A stretch of 7,204 nucleotides of DNA from Propionibacteriaceae bacterium (GTDB lineage: Bacteria; Actinomycetota; Actinomycetes; Propionibacteriales; Propionibacteriaceae), in assembly GCA_031287505.1 (NCBI GenBank), contig JAITSW010000255.1, positions 1-7,204 on the forward strand. Reading direction: 5' to 3'. This document shows positions 1-5,074 of the stretch, in pieces (within the stretch, counting starts at the first letter, position 1; each line of letters begins with the position of its first letter). The notes below the pieces were generated by a model. That model did no database searches, was not told where the DNA came from, and was given only the letters and a program-made list of their open reading frames with translations. The position numbers and the translations under genes are program-made.

Positions 1-1
1 C

Positions 2-670
2 ACCAAAAACGAGATCGAAAAGCGTTCTTTGGACGTACTCAAAGTGATCGGCATCCCGCCTTCGCGTTGGGAGGCTTTCCCGCACGAGTTCTCCGGCGGC
101 ATGCGACAGCGCATCATGATCGCCTTGGCGCTCGTCTTACGCCCTGCTTTCGTGGTCGCTGACGAGCCAACCACCGCTCTTGATGTCTTGGTGGAAGCCC
201 AAATCATTAGAATCCTGCGTGATCTGAAAGAGCAATTCAATACCGCTCTGCTTTTGATTACGCATAACCTTGGCATCATTGCTGAAGCCTGCGACCGGGT
301 TGCAGTCATGTACGCCGGGAAGATCGTCGAAATCGGCGATGCCCGCGAAGTCTTCGCCAAACCGCAACATCCCTACACTCAAGAACTGCTTCGTTCCACG
401 ATTACCCTGACCACCGATGGATTGCACTTCATACCAGGAGCCCCACCGGACTTGATCAATCCACCACCGGGTTGCCATTTCCATCCCCGTTGCCCTGCGG
501 CTATGACTTACTGTCCATTGGCAGAACCCACCATGCACAACGTTCATGGTGGTGAGACCCGTCCTGGCTCCACAGACGTCGCTTGCTGGTTGAATCAACT
601 TGACGAAGTGCCCAGCGAGTTTAAAACGCCGCTTTCCCAAGAGGAGATTTCTGTTGCAGACGAAGCCTGA
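2..670 (+). CDS. Peptide/nickel-type ABC importer ATPase, first subunit (DppD/OppD-like), 5'-truncated by window edge
   Basis: This is the nucleotide-binding subunit of an oligopeptide, dipeptide or nickel ABC importer; it hydrolyses ATP on the cytoplasmic face to drive uptake. The reading frame is open from base 2, so the N-terminal part with Walker A and Q-loop lies outside the window; 222 residues are present. In visible numbering I see the ABC signature SGGMR (31-35), Walker B VVADE (51-55) with the D-loop TALD, and the switch histidine H88 in LLITHN. The C-terminal oligopeptide-transporter (HPY) region starts at HPYTQELL (123-130) and has cysteines C158, C164, C171 and C195. In DppD/OppD relatives this cysteine pattern binds a [4Fe-4S] cluster; that is family knowledge, not shown here. 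The gene overlaps the next ATPase gene by 17 bases, so the two are translationally coupled in one operon. Substrate cannot be told from ATPases. Confidence 0.95.
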   Translation, partial: TKNEIEKRSLDVLKVIGIPPSRWEAFPHEFSGGMRQRIMIALALVLRPAFVVADEPTTALDVLVEAQIIRILRDLKEQFNTALLLITHNLGIIAEACDRVAVMYAGKIVEIGDAREVFAKPQHPYTQELLRSTITLTTDGLHFIPGAPPDLINPPPGCHFHPRCPAAMTYCPLAEPTMHNVHGGETRPGSTDVACWLNQLDEVPSEFKTPLSQEEISVADEA

Positions 671-1976
671 CGCATTCGCAAACAGCGATGCCATCCTCAA
701 TGTGGAAGACCTGCAGATCCACTTCAAAATGCGAGGCAGTGGAATTTCACGACTCCTTGGCCAGGAGGGCGGCGTTGTAAAAGCAGTTGACGACGTCACT
801 TTAAGACTGCGTCGCGGCGAAGTGCTGGGGCTGGTTGGAGAATCTGGCTCCGGAAAGACCACCTTAGGGCGTGCCGTGCTCGGTCTGGCACCGATCACTT
901 CGGGAACGGTTCAGCACATTTCTGCCGAAGATGGCCGACAGGTCGAAATCAGCAAGTTACGGGGAAAGGCTTTGCGGCAGCAGCGCACAAAGCTGCAAAT
1001 GATCTTCCAAGACCCGCATGCCGCCCTCAACCCTTCAATGACCATTGAAACGCAGGTGGGCCACCCGCTTGTCATTCACCACCGCGCCGCTGGCGACGAT
1101 TTGAGAACTCAAGTCATTGCCGCCCTAGAGAGAGTTGGGCTTGCTCCCGCTGAACAGTTTATGGGCAAATATCCCTCAGACCTTTCCGGCGGGCAGAAGC
1201 AACGTGCAGTGATCGCAAGGGCGATCATTCTCAACCCCGACATCTTGGTTGCTGACGAGCCGGTCTCCATGCTCGACATGAGCGTGCGGGCGAAGATCCT
1301 GCAACTGATGCTCGATCTGAAGCAGCAACTCAATCTCACTTACATCTACATCACGCACGATTTAGCTACCGCCAAGTTTTTCTGTGACCGGGTTGCGATC
1401 ATGTATCTGGGAAAGGTGGTGGAGATCGGCCCCACTGATGAAATCTTCGCCGAGCCTCGACATCCCTACACCAAGGCACTATTGAAGGCCATCCCAGACA
1501 TAGACCCCTCAAGGCTCGTGCCCCGCGATCTCCCACGTGGCGAAATTCCCGATGCGGCACATCCGCCCAGAGGCTGCTCCTTCCATCCCCGTTGCCCATT
1601 AGCCCGCGCAGAATGCGGCTGGGAACCGCGCGACCTGAAAGCCTTGGTAGAAGAGCACTGGACCCGCGTTCCGGTAGAAGAATACGAGCACGAGCACGAA
1701 GTAGTCGGAGGCCTGCGCGAGTTGAATACCGATGCGGATTCAGTCAAAGTTCAACCCACCCGAGGTGGGACCGTCGACGAAATCTTTGCAATGTTCACCA
1801 AGATCAGACAGGAAAATCCCGACGAACCGCTCTGGAAGGGCGTTACCCGGATGGAAAAGGTTTCCGGCGGAGTCGACTTCGGATTCGCTGCCCCTGCCAC
1901 CGTGAGGCTGCACCCTGTAGGCTATTCCGAAGTCTCCTGCGTCTTGTATGAAAGCCACCCAGAGGCGAAAAAGTAA
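654..1976 (+). CDS. Peptide/nickel-type ABC importer ATPase, second subunit (DppF/OppF-like) with C-terminal insertion
   Basis: This is the partner ATPase of the preceding gene; the two form the heterodimeric motor of a peptide-type importer. I chose TTG at 654 because AGGAG lies 7 bases upstream; a TTG at 600 in the same frame would add 18 residues but has no such site. With this start (440 residues) the motifs are Walker A GESGSGKTT (62-70), Q-loop Q119, signature LSGGQ (177-181), Walker B ILVADE (197-202) and H235. The HPY region begins at HPY (270-272) and has C308, C314 and C321 with the same C-x5-C-x6-C spacing as the first ATPase. The family is usually about 320-340 residues. Here about 100 extra residues follow C321, and only then comes an ending, SEVSCVLY with C429, that resembles the usual family terminus. 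The extra part therefore looks like an insertion, not a tail. ATPase assignment is certain; substrate is unknown. Confidence 0.96.
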   Translation: MQTKPDAFANSDAILNVEDLQIHFKMRGSGISRLLGQEGGVVKAVDDVTLRLRRGEVLGLVGESGSGKTTLGRAVLGLAPITSGTVQHISAEDGRQVEISKLRGKALRQQRTKLQMIFQDPHAALNPSMTIETQVGHPLVIHHRAAGDDLRTQVIAALERVGLAPAEQFMGKYPSDLSGGQKQRAVIARAIILNPDILVADEPVSMLDMSVRAKILQLMLDLKQQLNLTYIYITHDLATAKFFCDRVAIMYLGKVVEIGPTDEIFAEPRHPYTKALLKAIPDIDPSRLVPRDLPRGEIPDAAHPPRGCSFHPRCPLARAECGWEPRDLKALVEEHWTRVPVEEYEHEHEVVGGLRELNTDADSVKVQPTRGGTVDEIFAMFTKIRQENPDEPLWKGVTRMEKVSGGVDFGFAAPATVRLHPVGYSEVSCVLYESHPEAKK

Positions 1977-1990
1977 AACGAAACAAGTAA

Positions 1991-2293
1991 AAGGGTAACC
2001 AGACGGGTGACCTGGCCCATTATTTTGTCCGCGAGTTATGGAAGTCGTTTTGTGGCTGGGGGCTTCCGGCGGAAGGGTGGACTTGTGTCTGTTGTAGGGC
2101 TAGGCGTCTTTCGCCTGCGCAAATCGTGATCATGCTGGGTAGGCTGATGCTCTGTTGGCTGAGGGGGCTGTTGGTGGTGATTGCACCAACGGACACGTTG
2201 TGGGCTTTTCCCAGTGGTAAATTAACAATAGATTCGTCGGCAGGCGTAGACAGCGGGATTTGGAGGATGTTCACTCCAGGAGGTGGAAGGTAA
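1991..2293 (+). pseudogene. Open frame with no clear start, ending in a TAATG overlap with the next gene
   Basis: The frame is open for 100 codons from just after a TAA at 1988 to a TAA at 2291-2293. The first usable starts are GTG 2126 and ATG 2132, neither with a Shine-Dalgarno sequence, and would give 53-55 residues. The second half reads like protein: a hydrophobic stretch (LLVVIAPTDTLWAF) followed by SAGVDSGIWRMFTPGGGR. The stop shares its last base with the ATG of the zinc-ribbon gene (TAATG), a common arrangement for coupled genes. One reading is the 3' remnant of a gene, such as a toxin tail, that once preceded its immunity gene. The opposite strand is also open over 2020-2274, so chance openness in this G-rich stretch is a real alternative. 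No family is recognised. Confidence 0.25.
1993..2026 (+). terminator. Possible weak intrinsic terminator after the ABC operon
   Basis: Seventeen bases after the stop codon, GGG (1993-1995) and CCAG (1999-2002) can pair with CTGG (2012-2015) and CCC (2016-2018). The stem is interrupted by a 3-base bulge and has a 9-base loop; ATTATTTT follows. Position and the T-rich tail fit a terminator, but the stem is short and the same bases lie within an open frame, so confidence is low. Confidence 0.3.
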
Positions 2294-2697
2294 TGATTGT
2301 AAGTGACAACATTAATAACCGGACTTGCCCCAGATGCGGCGGAAAACTGATCTTGGTTGGGGTGCCCGATGATCCCACTGAGATTGCAACGGTTTTTGAA
2401 GAGTGTCCAAACTGCAAATGGGCAGGAGCCGCTGCTGGTTATGTGTCTCCGCTATTGCAAGACCAGAGCATTTACGCTGTCACAATTGCCAAAATTGGTC
2501 ACCCATCGGCTGAAATGATTCGCCTGGTCGCAAATGACTCAGAAATAGGTTTGATGGCAGCGAAACTGTCCCTGTCTTCCGATGATTTAGTGTTGAGTCC
2601 GAGGTCGGCAGTCGAAACATATCGGCTTTGCAAAAAATTGATCACTTTTCATGCGGATTTTTCAATTACGCCTGAATTTGACTATCTGGATTGCTAG
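2293..2697 (+). CDS. Zinc-ribbon protein with L7/L12 C-terminal-like domain, function unknown
   Basis: ATG 2293 is preceded by AGGAGG (2279-2284) at 8 bases spacing, a strong ribosome site that decides the start; the product has 134 residues. The N terminus is a four-cysteine zinc ribbon: C12-P-R-C15 and C38-P-N-C41. Residues 60-125 show a pattern I match to the ribosomal L7/L12 C-terminal domain: a strand YAVTI, a helix SAEMIRLVAND, a SEIGLMAAKLSL stretch in the place of the GLGLKEAK segment, a strand DLVLS, a helix VETYRLCKKLITF and a last strand ADFSI. This is inferred by eye and needs a profile search. The L12-like fold in a non-ribosomal protein could serve protein binding. A weak promoter could be TTGTGG (2198-2203) and TTAACA (2222-2227). 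Its place among orphan immunity-like genes makes an immunity role possible, but nothing proves it. Confidence 0.75.
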   Translation: MIVSDNINNRTCPRCGGKLILVGVPDDPTEIATVFEECPNCKWAGAAAGYVSPLLQDQSIYAVTIAKIGHPSAEMIRLVANDSEIGLMAAKLSLSSDDLVLSPRSAVETYRLCKKLITFHADFSITPEFDYLDC

Positions 2698-3110
2698 TTA
2701 GAACTATCTGGAGTTGATGTCGGGATCGCGAGAGGCGATCCAATTACACTGATCTTGTCAACTATGCTATCGAACAATTGTGCCAAGGTGGGGTTCTAAG
2801 TTCTGCCTATCAAAAACTGGGTATCAAGTTGGAGACTCATTTAGGGTGGTAGTGGAATGATGACAGATGGGAACGGGATGAAGGTCGCTATGTGTGATTT
2901 TGGCCTTCTGCCCTCGGGCAAGAGCTACTAGCAATCGCTGCAATTGCCCGGATAGTAGCGGCAATAGCGAATACCATCTTTCATCGGTAGGAGAGACCAT
3001 GGGGTGAAGGAATCAATATCAAGATACGGTTTAGGTGTGAACGAAGAGAGCTATTCAGGGGAGACTTAGCTATGATACGGAATTGCGCGAAAACTGAGTA
3101 GCGTTCCCAA
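2698..3110 (+). other. Gene-poor, apparently degraded stretch
   Basis: No intact gene is supported in about 410 bases. One plus-strand frame (2718-3101) reads in protein-like pieces, for example DLVNYAIEQLCQGG near 2751-2792 and ALGQELLAIAAIARIVAAIA near 2910-2969. It is interrupted by TAG 2850, TGA 2895 and TAG 2988. The pieces could be an immunity-type gene broken by nonsense mutations, but three internal stops in 128 codons are only somewhat fewer than random sequence would give. No family, RNA gene or terminator is visible. Confidence 0.4.
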
Positions 3111-3144
3111 GCGCGTCACAAAGGACCGTCCTCAAGTAACGTTC
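3111..3144 (+). repeat. 34-base dispersed repeat, copy 1
   Basis: This copy matches the bases at 5031-5064 in 29 of 34 positions with no gap. Its middle part, AGGACCGTCCT (3122-3132), is a perfect 11-base dyad around one central C. A further partial echo, GTTCCCAAG, stands at 3103-3111 and again in the other copy at 5048-5056. It ends one base before the TAA that opens the frame of the following gene, which makes it a likely recombination boundary. Its origin, whether insertion-sequence end, short mobile repeat or protein remnant, is not recognised. Confidence 0.75.
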
Positions 3145-3153
3145 TAAGAGAGT

Positions 3154-3624
3154 TTGGTATCCAAGTTGTCAAAGTTAAATGATGTAAATGCTGGCTTTAT
3201 CCTCAATAAGGCTCGACTACTGTCGCAAGCAAGTGGGATGAGCCTGTTCTTCTCGCTCAACTCGGTCATGGTTACGATATTGATGGACATGGTCGTTGGT
3301 TTCGACGATGTGGCGCTTTCCGCCATCAATGTTGCGGCTGCTCACTGGAACGATTGCCAGGACAATGCCGACCAATTGCTTCAGATGAAAGAGGCTATTT
3401 GGCGACATGTCGAAGCGTCAGATGCTGCAAAGGCAGGCGATTCGTCGAAACGTGCTTATGCTCTCAAAGCGATTCTCTGTGTTCTGGATCCAGCGCCAGG
3501 TGAGGTGGTTCAGGATGACGGCTGGGAGGACTTATTTGAGCCAGACGAAGAGCAATACTACTGCTCAACCGTCGCAGACTTTTTCTGTCGCTGTCTGAAA
3601 CTGGCACCTGGCAGTGTCAGATGA
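3154..3624 (+). CDS. Unrecognised acidic, mainly helical protein; possible orphan immunity protein
   Basis: The frame gives 156 residues from TTG 3154; TTG 3166 is an alternative, and neither has a convincing ribosome site (AAGAGAG at 3146-3152 is too close to the first). The product begins immediately after repeat copy 1, so the original 5' end may have been lost. Residues 28-65 are hydrophobic and helix-prone (LFFSLNSVMVTILMDMVV), then come amphipathic helices (ADQLLQMKEAIWRHVEA). The C-terminal part is acidic (DDGWEDLFEPDEE, 121-133) and ends in a cysteine-rich segment YYCSTVADFFCRC (135-147). I see no catalytic motif or signal peptide. Size, acidity and the adjacent Imm8-like remnant suit an immunity protein, but this is inference from context. 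The stop overlaps an ATG (ATGA, 3621-3624) that opens a 14-codon frame leading toward the Imm8 remnant. Confidence 0.6.
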   Translation: MVSKLSKLNDVNAGFILNKARLLSQASGMSLFFSLNSVMVTILMDMVVGFDDVALSAINVAAAHWNDCQDNADQLLQMKEAIWRHVEASDAAKAGDSSKRAYALKAILCVLDPAPGEVVQDDGWEDLFEPDEEQYYCSTVADFFCRCLKLAPGSVR

Positions 3625-3665
3625 ACATATCTGGAGAGCTTTCTCGCCGTGAAGAGCGGGAATAG

Positions 3666-3909
3666 CTGAAAGCAGAGATCAAATACATCCATAGTCCTGA
3701 CGTGCGGGATCTCGATTCATGGGTTCCGGATACCGATGTCTTCTCGGTCTGAGCTCAGATATCGGTTGCTCTGGGCAGAAAGGGAAGAATCATTCGATCT
3801 TCTTGTTCGTGTACGGGTCGGCTTGAAGAGCCGCTACGAAGGACCAACAGCTAGCCTTCGAGAGTTGCATGGCCTCTGGGGGATGGATTCAAGTTTCTCT
3901 GATAGGTGA
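3666..3909 (+). pseudogene. Degenerate Imm8-type immunity protein gene
   Basis: From a CTG at 3666 the frame reads LKAEIKYIHSPDV, then DLDSWVPDTDVFSV. That is the N-terminal pattern I recall for the Imm8 family (typically MKAEIK..IHSPD...L..Y.P.DP..F). A TGA at 3750-3752 interrupts it; the same frame continues as AQISVALGRKG, fitting the family's LLQ..VG..G strand. Near 3783 the homology moves to the frame opened at GAG 3751: EESFDLLV, matching the family's ESFD..V core, then KSRYEGPT, up to a TGA at 3907. So I see a non-standard CTG in place of the start, one nonsense codon, one frameshift and loss of the last third that normally carries the WEFEDY-like end. Imm8 proteins neutralise secreted toxin domains of polymorphic-toxin systems; this copy cannot make a normal one. 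Family assignment is from memory of the pattern. Confidence 0.6.
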
Positions 3910-3955
3910 CACCGTCGTGTAGGAACGTTTGAGTTGGTCTCGGTAAGCTTGGACG

Positions 3956-4129
3956 GTGAGCGAAGATCAGAGTGTGGCAGAAGGCGATACACATCAGGCG
4001 CCTCCGGTGACGGGCATTGACCAGGTGGATGCGGCGTTGGCGAAGGTTGACTTGAGCGGTTCAGTTGATGAGCAACTGCAGGCGTTGAATGCCGCTTTGG
4101 ATTCGGTGCAGCAAGTCTTACGCAGCTAG
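3956..4129 (+). CDS. Conserved actinobacterial small protein encoded before tlyA (Rv1693-like)
   Basis: GTG 3956 starts a 57-residue protein (VSEDQSVAEGD... to ...LDSVQQVLRS). It is acidic and soluble, with a disordered N terminus (about residues 1-18) and a helical C-terminal half holding the spaced hydrophobics of a small helical hairpin. In Mycobacterium tuberculosis a 58-residue protein of unknown function, Rv1693, sits directly before tlyA. The present gene has the same size and position, 41 bases before tlyA; the equivalence is inferred from this, not from an alignment. An in-frame TAA at 3944 leaves GTG 3956 as the only start. That TAA is part of TAAGCT (3944-3949), which lies 6 bases from the start codon and could be a -10 element for a leaderless transcript. 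The only ribosome-site candidate is the weak GGTAAG (3942-3947). Confidence 0.7.
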   Translation: MSEDQSVAEGDTHQAPPVTGIDQVDAALAKVDLSGSVDEQLQALNAALDSVQQVLRS

Positions 4130-4163
4130 TTTTGGTTGGGGCTTAGATAGTTTTGGTTGAGGC
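4127..4163 (+). repeat. Tandem duplication across the stop codon of the small gene
   Basis: TAGTTTTGGTTGGGGC (4127-4142) and TAGTTTTGGTTGAGGC (4148-4163) match in 15 of 16 bases at a period of 21. The first copy contains the stop codon of the small protein gene; the second provides GAGG (4159-4162), the ribosome site of tlyA. It looks like a local slippage duplication that lengthened the spacer between the two genes. Confidence 0.7.
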
Positions 4164-4170
4164 GTAACTA

Positions 4171-4899
4171 GTGGGTAAGCGGTTGGATGTTGAGTTGGTT
4201 CAACGTGGGTTGTTTTCGTCGCGAACGAAGGCTCAGGCCGCTGTTGCTGCTGGTTTTGTGAGTGTTGATGGGGTGGTGACACTCAAGGTGAATACTCGAA
4301 TTTCTGCTGGCTGCAAAATCGTTATCAGCCAGCAAGATCCTTATGTTTCGCGGGCAGCGCACAAGCTTATTGGCGCTCTGGAGGCGTCGGGCACGCAAAT
4401 CTTTGGCAGGGTTTTGGATGCTGGAGCCTCTACGGGTGGTTTTACCCAAGTTGTTTTGGAACGCGGTGCCGAGCGGGTCTATGCCGTCGATGTTGGGCAT
4501 GGTCAACTTGACGCCAGTTTGCGTGAAGACCCGCGAGTGCGAGTGTGGGAAGGTCTAAACCTGCGTGATTTGGAGTTGGCTCATCTGGAAGATGAGCTGG
4601 TGGATTTCGCTGTGGGAGATGTTTCGTTCATTTCATTGAAGCTTATTCTCGCCCCCATTTTGAAGGTGCTGAGGCTGTCCGGTATGGCATTGTTACTAGT
4701 CAAACCTCAATTTGAGGTGGGACGTTCTGGGTTGGATTCTGCGGGTGTTGTGAAAGATCAGCTGCGGCGAGATAAAGCGGTTGCCGATGTGATTGAGACT
4801 GCCGCCGAGTTGGGCTGGGAGACGGTATGGAGCGAGCCGAGTGGACTTGTCGGCGAGCATGGCAACGTGGAGTATTTCATCAAGTTGATAAGAACGTAA
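4171..4899 (+). CDS. tlyA: TlyA-family rRNA (cytidine-2'-O)-methyltransferase
   Basis: TlyA 2'-O-methylates cytidines in 16S and/or 23S rRNA using S-adenosylmethionine; its loss causes capreomycin/viomycin resistance in mycobacteria. The product has 242 residues, of normal family length. Residues 4-34 form the S4-type RNA-binding domain (RLDVELVQRGLFSSRTKAQ). The linker leads to YVSRAAHKL and a Rossmann methyltransferase domain with the cofactor loop LDAGASTGGFT (82-92). The catalytic tetrad K-D-K-E can be placed at K65, D150 (VGDVSF), K178 (LLVKPQFE) and E234 (HGNVEYF), each four less than the numbering in the M. tuberculosis enzyme. GTG 4171 is supported by GAGG 8 bases upstream. NAD kinase and recN, usual downstream neighbours in actinobacteria, are absent. 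Codon choice is G/T-rich compared with the ABC genes on the same strand. No clear terminator follows. Confidence 0.97.
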   Translation: MGKRLDVELVQRGLFSSRTKAQAAVAAGFVSVDGVVTLKVNTRISAGCKIVISQQDPYVSRAAHKLIGALEASGTQIFGRVLDAGASTGGFTQVVLERGAERVYAVDVGHGQLDASLREDPRVRVWEGLNLRDLELAHLEDELVDFAVGDVSFISLKLILAPILKVLRLSGMALLLVKPQFEVGRSGLDSAGVVKDQLRRDKAVADVIETAAELGWETVWSEPSGLVGEHGNVEYFIKLIRT

Positions 4900-5030
4900 C
4901 TGCCCCATGAGCTATCGCGGCACGAGGCGCTTCTTGCTTACTTGAACCCCCTCCCTTCATGCCGGTTTTTGTTGAGTCTGCTTTCATTATTGTAGGAAGG
5001 TGCTGTTTGTTGCGCTGCGATCTCTGGCGC

Positions 5031-5064
5031 GCGCGTAACAAAGGGCCGTTCCCAAGTAATGTTC
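5031..5064 (+). repeat. 34-base dispersed repeat, copy 2
   Basis: This is the second copy of the repeat at 3111-3144 (29 of 34 identical), in the same orientation, between the convergent tlyA and mgtE genes. It ends 10 bases from the mgtE stop. Read on the mgtE strand it gives GGGAACGGCCC followed by TTTGTT, so it could also act as a short terminator for mgtE. The central dyad of copy 1 is only partly kept here, with G-T pairs. Confidence 0.75.
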
Positions 5065-5074
5065 ATAAAGCCCG

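Noticed and set aside
600..653. Earlier TTG start for the second ABC ATPase
   Set aside because: It would add 18 basic residues deep inside the first ATPase gene without a ribosome site, whereas TTG 654 has AGGAG at 7 bases.
137..898. 253-residue minus-strand frame opposite the ABC ATPase genes
   Set aside because: It lies antisense to two certain ATPases with all motifs in place; the openness follows from their codon pattern.
2020..2274. 84-residue minus-strand frame after the ABC operon
   Set aside because: The start codon is GTG with pyrimidine-rich sequence upstream and no ribosome site; it lies opposite the TAATG-linked plus-strand frame and has no recognisable motif.
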